Both the position numbers and the translations under genes were made by a program. 16,470 nt of DNA, taken from positions 1 to 16,470 of the forward strand of contig CAPNAQ010000023.1 of assembly GCA_948663505.1 (NCBI GenBank), given 5' to 3'. The stretch is from an uncultured Clostridia bacterium (GTDB lineage Bacteria; Bacillota; Clostridia; TANB77; CAG-508). The notes below the pieces were generated by a model, which was not told the DNA's origin, ran no database searches, and was given only the letters and a program-made list of their open reading frames with translations. The first letter of the stretch is position 1. Every line of letters starts with the position of its first letter. Below are positions 7,759 to 14,109 of the stretch, piece after piece.

Positions 7759-9573
7759 ATGATAAAAGAACAAAAAGCAATATCATTAATATCATTAGTA
7801 ATAACAATAGTAATATTATTAATATTATCAGGTGTATTAATATATAATGCACAGGATAGTAATTATATAGAAAGATTAACAAATTTAAACAATGATATAC
7901 AATTGCTAAGAGATAAAGTATCTGAATATTATAATGAATATGGGAAAATTCCAGCAAAAATACAGTATACAGAAACAAGTAATCTATCAAATGTTTTAAG
8001 TAGCAAAAATGATATAGGAAATTTTTATGTGATTGATTTAGAAGCAATGCAAGGAATTACATTAAATTATGGAAAAGACTTTGAAAAAATTAAAATAGAT
8101 TCCACAAATGCAAATAATTATAAAGATGTGTATATAATAAATGAAAATAGTCATAATATTTTTTATGTTCAAGGTATAACAATAAAGGAGAATAATACAA
8201 CAAAGATTTATTATACGAATTATCAAACTCCTGATAATACAACTGTTGATTTAAGATATATAGATGGTAAACTAATACCAAAAGGATTTTATTATATAGG
8301 AGAACATAATGATGGTAGTGGAAATATAAACATTGTAATATCAAATATAAAAGAAGAAGCAGTTAGTATTACCAAAGAAAATCAATATATATGGATAGAT
8401 CAAATTACAGAATTAACATCAGTTCCAGCAACAGTTACATTAATTGAAGGACAAGCAGAGGAAGAATTTTTATATAGTGTAAATGTAAATAAGGGATATT
8501 TTAAAAATAATAATGGAAAAGTACAATATATAATAATTAATAAAGAGAAATGGTCTGAAACATATACAAAAGAAGCAGAGTATAAAGATGAAAATGGAGA
8601 TATAGCATATATTCCAAAAGATTTTAAAGTAAATTTGGCACCAACAAAAAATAAGATAGAAAAAGGGTTAGTAGTAAAAGATTCAAAAGAAAATGAATTT
8701 GTGTGGATACCAGTTCCAAAAAAAATATATGAAACAGCACAATCAGAAACAGATTATCAAAATATATATGAAGATATGAAAAAATATGTAGGTGTATATG
8801 ATAAAGGCTCATCAACACAAGAATTTAGTAATTGGAAAGATGAATGGTATAATGGATGTGGAATAGAAGAAGAAACATATACAAATTTAAAAAAGCAGAT
8901 GTTAAGTAGTATATATACAAATGGAGGATTTTATATAGGAAGATATGAAGTTGGTGATAAAACAGCAACAGAAGCAGGAATATCAAGAACAGAAGTATCA
9001 GGAACATCAGGAGAAGCTGTAATACAAAAAAACATGTATCCATATAATTATATAAGTTGTAGTCAAGCACAAAGTCTATCAAATAAAATAGAAGTAGAAA
9101 ATAGAACATGTAGCTTATTATTTGGAATACAATGGGATTTGGTATGTAAATTCTTAGAACTAAACGGAGATTGGGATATTAGTGAAAATTCATCATCATA
9201 TTATATTAATACTAATAGTAGCGGATGGGGAAATTATTCAAATGTAGGAAACTATAAAATAACACAAGGATTGTATTTAAGAAAGGACGAAACAGACTGG
9301 AGTAGTACAATATCATATAATAAAGAAGTAGATAAAACAGTATTATTAACTACTGGAGCAACAGATAGAAATAGTGCATTACAAATATTTGATTTTGCAG
9401 GAAATGTGTGGGAATGGACTTTGGAAAAAGCCATAAGTGAAGAAAGTTTGAATTCATCAAATAGAGGAGGAGGCTGCGGATTTAGTGGAGATGAAGCCAC
9501 TGCAAGTTATCGTTCTGCAAATATAAGTACAGATAAATTATTTAGCTTGGGATTTAGAATTTGTATTTTTTAA
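7759..9573 (+). CDS. Type IV pilin-like N-terminus fused to an FGE-sulfatase/C-type-lectin-like domain
   Basis: A 604-aa protein. The first 30 residues are a short basic leader and a hydrophobic helix (KAISLISLVITIVILLIL), the layout of class III-signal (prepilin-type) proteins of Clostridia. The cleavage-site residue is Ala instead of Gly, and position +5 is Ser instead of Glu. Residues 35-330 are Asn/Tyr/Ile-rich with no family I can name. From about 310 (EFVWIPVPKK) to the end the order of motifs is that of the formylglycine-generating-enzyme-like fold: GGFYIGRYEVG (about 391-401), IQWDLVCKFL, FDFAGNVWEWTLE (near 548) and a final GGG...YRSA...GFRI block. The paired catalytic Cys of true FGE are not seen, so this is more likely a surface binding domain than an enzyme. 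The ATG follows AGGAGA and the gene has its own promoter. Confidence 0.85.
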   Translation: MIKEQKAISLISLVITIVILLILSGVLIYNAQDSNYIERLTNLNNDIQLLRDKVSEYYNEYGKIPAKIQYTETSNLSNVLSSKNDIGNFYVIDLEAMQGITLNYGKDFEKIKIDSTNANNYKDVYIINENSHNIFYVQGITIKENNTTKIYYTNYQTPDNTTVDLRYIDGKLIPKGFYYIGEHNDGSGNINIVISNIKEEAVSITKENQYIWIDQITELTSVPATVTLIEGQAEEEFLYSVNVNKGYFKNNNGKVQYIIINKEKWSETYTKEAEYKDENGDIAYIPKDFKVNLAPTKNKIEKGLVVKDSKENEFVWIPVPKKIYETAQSETDYQNIYEDMKKYVGVYDKGSSTQEFSNWKDEWYNGCGIEEETYTNLKKQMLSSIYTNGGFYIGRYEVGDKTATEAGISRTEVSGTSGEAVIQKNMYPYNYISCSQAQSLSNKIEVENRTCSLLFGIQWDLVCKFLELNGDWDISENSSSYYINTNSSGWGNYSNVGNYKITQGLYLRKDETDWSSTISYNKEVDKTVLLTTGATDRNSALQIFDFAGNVWEWTLEKAISEESLNSSNRGGGCGFSGDEATASYRSANISTDKLFSLGFRICIF

Positions 9574-9586
9574 AAAATAGAATATA

Positions 9587-9616
9587 TTTCAAATTTTGAT
9601 GTATACTAAATATAAT
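9587..9616 (+). promoter_or_regulatory. Possible promoter of the antitoxin gene
   Basis: TATAAT at 9611-9616 is a consensus -10 box. The best -35 is TTTCAA (9587-9592) with an 18-base spacer, which is weak. It lies in the 106-base gap after the pilin-FGE gene, where I see no clear terminator. Confidence 0.35.
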
Positions 9617-9679
9617 TTAAAGAACAAAGAGGCATGTTTCACATTTTAAATTACTTTTAATATAAAAAATATAAAGGGA

Positions 9680-9955
9680 GTGGTTATAATAGCTCAAGCA
9701 AATTTAAGTGTAAAATTAAATGAAAATGACAAAAAGAATTTTGAATTATTTTGTAATCAAACAGGAATGAATTCATCAGTAGCAATAAATATGTTTATAA
9801 AAACAGTATTAAGAGAGAACAAATTACCATTTGAAATAAAATCAGATCCATTTTATTCTGAAAGTAATATGAAATATCATGAAAAAGTAATTTCAGACAT
9901 AAATGCAGGAAAAGCGAGATTTGAGGAACATCAAATAGTAGAAGATGATGATTAA
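9680..9955 (+). CDS. RelB/DinJ-family antitoxin, orphan, with defective start
   Basis: The protein body (AQANLSVKLNENDKKNFELF, then GMNSSVAINMFIKTVLRENKLPFEI) is the RelB/DinJ ribbon-helix-helix DNA-binding fold: an N-terminal strand, two helices, the conserved LPF, and an acidic toxin-binding tail. In this family such genes sit ahead of a RelE/YafQ-type ribonuclease. Here a strong terminator starts two bases after the stop codon and no toxin follows. The start is odd. AAAGGGAG (9673-9680) is an excellent ribosome binding site, but the codon at the ideal distance, directly before GCTCAAGCA, is ATA (9689-9691), where relatives have ATG. The only standard start in frame is GTG 9680, which overlaps the ribosome binding site. 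The gene may use ATA poorly or may be decaying. About 85-91 aa. Confidence 0.75.
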   Translation: MVIIAQANLSVKLNENDKKNFELFCNQTGMNSSVAINMFIKTVLRENKLPFEIKSDPFYSESNMKYHEKVISDINAGKARFEEHQIVEDDD

Positions 9956-9956
9956 G

Positions 9957-10017
9957 ATAGTAATAAAGAGCATAAGTTAATGGTAAAAAACTTATGCTCT
10001 TTTATACTATTTTTTTC
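9957..10017 (+). terminator. Strong intrinsic terminator after the antitoxin
   Basis: The main stem is AAAGAGCATAAGTT (9965-9978) with AACTTATGCTCTTT (9989-10002), 14 bp. An outer stem ATAGTA/TACTAT (9957-9962 with 10005-10010) extends it. A T-run (10010-10016) follows. It starts right behind the antitoxin stop codon, which shows there is no cotranscribed toxin. Confidence 0.88.
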
Positions 10018-10087
10018 TGTTTTTAGTGATCCTGAAAAGTCTTGGCAATGGCCAAACTATAATTATTACAAACAAAAATACTAATGA

Positions 10088-10153
10088 AAACTTTCTAATT
10101 GAAGTATTAACATATTATTGCAATTGTTTATAATATTTTATGAAATTACCCTG
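10088..10153. mobile_element. Solo insertion-sequence end, related to the ISAs1 remnant end at 12450
   Basis: The segment resembles 12388-12450 over its whole length and in the same orientation, including an identical 20-base stretch (10131-10150 and 12428-12447). Read on the minus strand it begins CAGGGTAATTTCATAAAATA. The later copy is the outer end of a decayed ISAs1-type element. This copy has no transposase beside it, so I read it as a leftover end of a related element. The rest of the 329-base gap before the next start codon holds a terminator, a GTTAG-rich stretch and a promoter. Confidence 0.5.
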
Positions 10154-10188
10154 TGTTAGTGTTAGATTAGGTAGGTTAGGTTAGTGTA
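10154..10188 (+). repeat. Degenerate GTTAG-rich short tandem repeat
   Basis: Directly outside the solo IS end lies a stretch of near-repeats of GTTAG/GGTTAG (TGTTAG twice, then ATTAGG, TAGGTTAG, GTTAGTG). It has G and T only apart from single A bases, which is unlike its surroundings. There are about five units with no larger order. Confidence 0.5.
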
Positions 10189-10202
10189 AAATTTATGTAG
10201 GG

Positions 10203-10231
10203 TTGCAAAAGGTAATAAATTATGTTAAAAT
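10203..10231 (+). promoter_or_regulatory. Sigma-A-type promoter of the 218-aa gene
   Basis: TTGCAA (10203-10208), a 17-base spacer and TAAAAT (10226-10231). Transcription would start near 10238 and give a leader of about 45 bases with a tiny AAGCA/TGCTT hairpin, then AGGAGG and the start codon. Confidence 0.7.
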
Positions 10232-10284
10232 AGATAATAGGAAGCATTTTGCTTTACTATTTTTATAATACAGGAGGAAAAAAT

Positions 10285-10941
10285 ATGCTTAAAGTTTTAA
10301 TTGAAATGTCGGAAAATATCCAAGTTCAACTTTCTAATGGTCGGATGATGACTTTGAAAGACTTAGTTATGGATTATGAAAGACTTTTGAAGAAGGTGCC
10401 AAAAGATGACAATCCTATCATATCGAAATTGAAAGTAGGAGAATGGTTTCGTATTGATAGGGAAATAATTGCAAAAAAAATGGAAGAAATCCATTACAAA
10501 TGTAATGAGGCAGGAGAGGCTGGTCAAAGTCTTTGGAAGAGCTTTGAAGAATCGAATAAAATTGCTGATAAGAATCCTGACCAATATCCAAATCTAATGG
10601 AAACATATATCTTCGAACATAACTGGGAGTATAAAACAGAACAGGAAATGAGAAATATGTGTAAAGAGTTAGGTGATGGAATGTGCGATGAAATCATATG
10701 TGATTTAGAGCTACAGATGAGAATCTGTAATGGAGAAAATATCAATGATTTAATAAGGAATTTTGATGAACTTCCATGTGTAAGAGTTATAGAACTCAGA
10801 AATGGTGGGACTGGGTATTTTGGTGGCGGTGTTGATAGCAAGAGCTATCATTTACCTGCAGTCCTTCGCAAGTTTAACTTTGATCCTTTTTTCAAGAACC
10901 AATACCACACACCATATGCGTTCCGACGTAATTTTAATTAA
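10285..10941 (+). CDS. Hypothetical protein (218 aa), probable horizontally acquired cargo
   Basis: I do not recognise this protein. The start is ATG 10285 (MLKVLIEMSENIQVQL), because AGGAGG (10272-10277) lies seven bases ahead; an in-frame TTG at 10249 has no binding site. It is soluble, with no signal or membrane helix. The middle (residues 60-150) is charged and helical (WFRIDREIIAKKMEEIHYKC and similar), with scattered Cys. The C-terminus is Gly/aromatic/basic (GGTGYFGGGVDSKSYH, then FRRNFN at the end). Base and codon use differ from the neighbours: more G and C, and codons such as CGG, CGT, TCG and CGC that the core genes avoid. It stands between a solo IS end and two wrecked transposons, with its own promoter and 3' hairpins, which fits an independent acquired cassette. 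Function unknown. Confidence 0.75.
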   Translation: MLKVLIEMSENIQVQLSNGRMMTLKDLVMDYERLLKKVPKDDNPIISKLKVGEWFRIDREIIAKKMEEIHYKCNEAGEAGQSLWKSFEESNKIADKNPDQYPNLMETYIFEHNWEYKTEQEMRNMCKELGDGMCDEIICDLELQMRICNGENINDLIRNFDELPCVRVIELRNGGTGYFGGGVDSKSYHLPAVLRKFNFDPFFKNQYHTPYAFRRNFN

Positions 10942-10946
10942 ATAAT

Positions 10947-11007
10947 GCTTTGGTTATTAAAACCGAAGCAAAACTAAACTTGAGGGGAGGTAATTTCCCC
11001 TCAAGTT
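10947..11007. terminator. Two adjacent hairpins after the 218-aa gene
   Basis: The first hairpin is GCTTTGGTT (10947-10955) with AACCGAAGC (10961-10969), 9 bp with one wobble. The second is AACTTGAGGGGA (10977-10988) with TCCCCTCAAGTT (10996-11007), 12 bp, perfect, with a 7-base loop. The second is GC-rich and strong but no T-run follows on the plus strand; on the minus strand TAGTTTTGC follows. They probably end transcription or protect the 3' end. Bases 11008-11154 behind them hold nothing I can name beyond possible eroded end sequence of the IS91 remnant. Confidence 0.6.
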
Positions 11008-11154
11008 ATAAAAAATAGAAAGTAAAAATTTATGAATAATTTAAGAATGTATCAATTTTTAAGTTGAAATTTCTATAAAATTTTAGTAAAATGACATAGA
11101 GTTTCCTTCCACAATAAAGAGGAAATTTTTTAAAGGGTATGGAATTGTAAATTA

Positions 11155-11641
11155 TTATGCTGGACTAGGTCTTATTAAATGTCCAATTGCACATAAATTA
11201 AAGTCTTTTCCAGACACTTTCTTTAGTATTTCAAGAGGGGAAATATTTTTTTTAGTTAATACTTTTTATTTGTGAGAGATTTACAAAGTGTTAATTTTTT
11301 TGTTCTATTTCTATTCCTAATAATCCAAAATGTTATATCTTCATAAATCTTGGTGGTAATATATGTAATATGAATCTTCTAATAAATTCATCTGTATATA
11401 ATACCATTGTTTTTATCTTATATATATATCCATTTAAAAGTTACTTTTCCATTCTATATATTTAGTATTCTACTATTTCAATTGCTACTCTAGGGGTGTA
11501 TCTTCATAAATATTCTATTACACTATTTGAATTTTTAAATGGTGGTTTACAATATATAATCCAATCTCTAGAATACAATAATGATATGAATCTATCAAAT
11601 TCTGTTGATATTTTTGAATTCTTCAATTTCTTTTCAGAGAT
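11155..11641 (-). pseudogene. IS91/IS801-type transposase remnant (C-terminal half)
   Basis: Read on the minus strand, one frame from 11641 to 11293 gives ISEKKLKNSK, then DWIIYCKPPFKNSNSVIEYL, stop, RYTPRVAIEIVEY, and further on TDEFIRRFILHILPPRF, a stop, and HFGLLGIE. This follows the C-terminal half of IS91/IS801/IS1294-type (rolling-circle, Y2) transposases, whose family text is close to WVVYCKPPF...YLGRYTHRVAIS...EFIRRFLLHVLPKGFxKIRHxGLL. A frameshift later the minus strand reads VSGKDFNLCAIGHLIRP (to about 11158), matching the end of the family around its TGxDxxxCPxCG motif. At least four in-frame stops and one frameshift are present, and the N-terminal catalytic Tyr region is missing. 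The element is dead. Bases 11642-11752 hold nothing I recognise. Confidence 0.75.
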
Positions 11642-11752
11642 CAAGTTTTTCTTGATATTTCAATACTTACGTTAAATTGTAAAAGTAAAATATATTTTGT
11701 AAAACTAAAATAAAATGTAAGATTAATATAAAGAAAATAAGCATTTTTATTA

Positions 11753-12450
11753 CAGGAAAATTTAATCTATTACAAAAAATATGAAATATATGATAAACTT
11801 ATGTCAGGTGATAAAAATGAATGAGAATGAAATATCTAATATGTATTTTGGAATAATTGAAGACCCAAGGTGTGAAGCAAATGTAATCCATCCCTTAATA
11901 GATATTTTAAAATTAGTAATGATTGCAGTACTATGTGGAATGGATTAATTAGATAAAATAATAGATTATAGTAATAACAAAAAAGAATTTTTAGAGAAAG
12001 CCTTTGATATAAATTTGATACCATCAAAGTCAACATTAACAAGAGTAATTTTAATAGTAAATCCAAAATGGTTATATTTGAGCATAGTTGTATTACAAAT
12101 AAAAGCAAATCAAGGGAATTTCTATCAAGATGTATATGCTATGTCTTATGATAAATACATGGATGAGACAGATAAAGATTGTGAATATGAATATTTAGTA
12201 CAACAGAAAAAAGTTATGGAAGAATTGAGAAAAGAACATGTTATGTATTACATGAAATAGCTTTTTTTACAGAATATATATCAGAGTGGAATGGATTGAA
12301 GAAGATATTTGCAGTAAAAAGAGAAATAAAGAATAATGGGAAAAAGAAAACAGTTAAATCTAATATGTTTAACTGCTTGCTTGGATATAATTTTCTATTG
12401 GAAGTTATTGTAAATATTACAATCTTTTAATATTTTATGAAATTACCATG
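11753..12450 (+). mobile_element. Decayed ISAs1-type insertion sequence
   Basis: The element is delimited on the right by the end shared with 10088-10153 (on the minus strand CATGGTAATTTCATAAAATA, at 12450). On the left there is a candidate inverted counterpart, CAGGAAAATTTAAT, at 11753; 10 of 14 bases match. The body is the transposase pseudogene. At about 700 bp it is far shorter than an intact member of the family (usually 1.2-1.3 kb) because of an internal deletion. The left boundary is tentative. A small hairpin, CAGTTAAA (12351-12358) with TTTAACTG (12368-12375), lies between the pseudogene and the right end. Confidence 0.55.
11817..12355 (+). pseudogene. ISAs1-family transposase pseudogene
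   Basis: The ATG at 11817 follows AGGTG. The text MNENEISNMYFGIIEDPRCE then HPLIDILKLVMIAVLCGMD matches the N-terminal domain of ISAs1-type DDE transposases (family pattern: DPR, then H.L.DIL.I...AVLCGA). A TAA at 11946 interrupts it. The same frame continues LDKIIDY...KKEFLEKAFDINLIPSKSTLTRV (family: GIPSHDTFxRVF). After NPKWL it jumps straight to VVLQIKANQGNFYQDV, which in the family lies about 100 or more residues further on, so the first catalytic Asp region is deleted. The frame ends at TAG 12258; in another frame EYISEWNGLKKIFAVKRE (from 12272) continues the family text. Nonsense codon, internal deletion and frameshift make it inactive. Confidence 0.82.
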
Positions 12451-12476
12451 AATCTTGTCAAATTTTATTCCAAACA

Positions 12477-12505
12477 TTGACTTTTTAGCATTTTCGTTAT
12501 ATCAT
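12477..12505 (+). promoter_or_regulatory. Sigma-A-type promoter of minD-minE-rodA
   Basis: TTGACT (12477-12482), a 17-base spacer and TATCAT (12500-12505). It starts 27 bases outside the ISAs1 remnant and lies about 75 bases ahead of minD. It is the best -35 box in the window and gives minD a promoter separate from anything upstream. Confidence 0.75.
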
Positions 12506-12579
12506 ATAAGCTATAAAAGAGTTTAAATCCTAATGATAAAATAAATATATTTTGCCATTAAGAAAGGAATGAAAAATTT

Positions 12580-13377
12580 ATGGGAGAAGTAATAGTTATA
12601 ACATCAGGAAAAGGTGGAGTAGGAAAGACAACAACAACAGCAAACTTAGGAGCAAGTCTAGCAGTAGAAGGAAAAAAAGTATGTTTAATAGACACAGACA
12701 TAGGATTAAGAAACCTAGATGTAGTAATGGGTTTAGAAAACAGAATAGTATATGACATAGTTGATGTTGTTGAAGAAAAATGCAAATTAAGACAAGCATT
12801 AATAAAAGATAAAAGATTCAAAGAATTATATCTACTACCAGCTGCCCAAACAAGAGATAAAAGTGCTGTAAATGAAGAACAAATGAAAGACTTAACAGAC
12901 AAGCTAAAACAAGAATTTGACTATATACTTATAGACTGCCCAGCAGGAATAGAACAAGGCTTTAAAAATGCTATTGCAGGAGCAAAAAGAGCAATAGTAG
13001 TATCAACTGCAGAGATATCATCAATAAGAGATGCAGATAGAATAATTGGATTATTAGAAGCATCAGATATAAAAAATCCAGAATTAGTTATTAATAGAAT
13101 AAGACCAAACATGGTAAAAAAAGGTGAAATGATGGATGTTGATGATATTGTGGATTTATTATCAATAGAATTAATAGGTGTTGTTCCAGATGATGAGTAC
13201 ATAATAACACAAACAAATAAAGGAGAGCCTGTAATTCAAAATAAAAAAGCACCATCAGGAAAAGCTTATATGGAAATAGCAAAAAGAGTATTAGGCGAAA
13301 AAATAGAAGTAACAATACCAGGAAGAGAAAAAGGTTTTTTTGCAAAATTGAAGAATTTGTTTAAACATTCAAAATAA
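12580..13377 (+). CDS. minD: Septum-site determining ATPase MinD
   Basis: A 265-aa ParA/MinD ATPase that binds the membrane as an ATP dimer, carries the division inhibitor MinC and is released by MinE. It has the deviant Walker A KGGVGKTT (residues 11-18), with the signature Lys 11 and Lys 16, then LIDTDIGLRNLDVVMGLE (typical MinD) and Walker B ILIDCPAGIEQGF. The C-terminal amphipathic membrane-targeting helix (KGFFAKLKNLFKHSK) is intact. Length is normal. AAAGGA precedes the ATG at a rather long distance of about 11 bases. The genes that follow are minE and rodA. No minC lies upstream, where many clostridia have it; instead a transposon remnant ends about 130 bases before the start. Confidence 0.97.
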   Translation: MGEVIVITSGKGGVGKTTTTANLGASLAVEGKKVCLIDTDIGLRNLDVVMGLENRIVYDIVDVVEEKCKLRQALIKDKRFKELYLLPAAQTRDKSAVNEEQMKDLTDKLKQEFDYILIDCPAGIEQGFKNAIAGAKRAIVVSTAEISSIRDADRIIGLLEASDIKNPELVINRIRPNMVKKGEMMDVDDIVDLLSIELIGVVPDDEYIITQTNKGEPVIQNKKAPSGKAYMEIAKRVLGEKIEVTIPGREKGFFAKLKNLFKHSK

Positions 13378-13415
13378 TTTGAATAGAAAAATAATAATAG
13401 AGTTGTAAATTAGAA

Positions 13416-13443
13416 GTCAGAATTTTGGCCTCCAATTTCTGAC
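13416..13443 (+). repeat. Hairpin between minD and minE
   Basis: GTCAGAA (13416-13422) and TTCTGAC (13437-13443) form a perfect 7-bp outer stem. An inner TTGG/CCAA stem continues it past a T-T mismatch, with loop CCT. Another TCTGAC follows at 13445-13450. No T-run follows, so transcription should pass on to minE. It may act in message processing or partial attenuation, or be a short dispersed repeat. Confidence 0.55.
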
Positions 13444-13492
13444 CTCTGACATATAAAAAACAATAGTAATTATTAATTGGAGGGAGTAGATA

Positions 13493-14092
13493 ATGTTTGA
13501 CAATATAAAAAATTTCATTAAGAAGATAGGTAAAAGAGAAGAAAAAAAGCAATCACAAAATAATTCAAAAAATGCTGCAAAAGAAAGATTACATTTAGTA
13601 TTAATGCAAGATAGAGCTAATGTATCAGCAGATTTCTTAGAATTAATGAAACAAGAAATAATAGAAGTAATAAAAAAATATATAGAAATAGATGAAAAAG
13701 AAATAGATGTAAGATTAACTAATAAAGAGAATGAAGATGGAACAAATGGAGCACCAGCTTTATATGCAAATATTCCAATTTTAAATATAAAAAATGATGC
13801 TAGAAAGATAAATAAAACAGATATAGAAAATAATGATAAAAACGAACAAAATCAAGATATGGAGTCAGAAAAAGAAGATCAAGATATAAAGAAAGAAGAT
13901 AATAATAATCAAATACATGAAAAAAGTACAAATAACATAGAAAACGAAGATAATAAAAATAATAATGTAGATGAAGAAGTAAAAGAGAAACAGGAGTCAA
14001 ACACAAATAAAGAAGATGAGATCAAAATAGAAAATGAAAACTTAAATGAAGATAAAATAAATGTTGCAAATGAAAAAAAGATGATAATTTAA
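13493..14092 (+). CDS. minE: MinE topological specificity factor with long acidic C-terminal tail
   Basis: Residues 1-105 are a complete MinE. The N-terminal amphipathic helix is FDNIKNFIKKIG, the MinD-contact stretch is KERLHLVLMQDRAN (30-43), and the dimer domain (LMKQEIIEVIKKYIEIDEKEIDVRL) ends in the clostridial APALYANIPILNIK. MinE stimulates MinD ATPase and drives its pole-to-pole or zonal pattern. Normal MinE has 80-100 residues; this one has 199. The extra part (106-199) is almost only Asn, Glu, Asp, Lys, Gln and Ile and should be disordered and acidic. No stop or frameshift signal explains it, so it seems a true extension. AGGGAG precedes the ATG. minD lies 115 bases upstream and rodA 17 bases downstream, one operon. 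Confidence 0.9.
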   Translation: MFDNIKNFIKKIGKREEKKQSQNNSKNAAKERLHLVLMQDRANVSADFLELMKQEIIEVIKKYIEIDEKEIDVRLTNKENEDGTNGAPALYANIPILNIKNDARKINKTDIENNDKNEQNQDMESEKEDQDIKKEDNNNQIHEKSTNNIENEDNKNNNVDEEVKEKQESNTNKEDEIKIENENLNEDKINVANEKKMII

Positions 14093-14109
14093 AGTAGAAG
14101 AGTGATTTA

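Noticed and set aside
9460..9573. C-terminus of the pilin-FGE protein as the variable region of a diversity-generating retroelement
   Set aside because: The GFRI ending and fold are suggestive, but the window has no reverse transcriptase and no template repeat that I can see. It would need a genome-wide search for a near-copy with adenine-specific differences.
10154..10188. CRISPR-like repeats
   Set aside because: Units are only 5-7 bases, there are no spacers and no cas genes nearby.
10249..10284. TTG 10249 as start of the 218-aa gene
   Set aside because: It lies only about 12 bases after the likely transcription start, has no ribosome binding site, and its extra codons include the AGGAGG that serves ATG 10285.
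12015..12260. An independent 81-aa gene starting TTG 12015
   Set aside because: Its frame continues the ISAs1 transposase text before and after, has no ribosome binding site, and spans an internal deletion. It is part of the pseudogene.
13416..13450. Terminator between minD and minE
   Set aside because: The hairpin is real but ATATAAAAAAC follows instead of a T-run, and minE has no evident promoter of its own, so read-through is expected.
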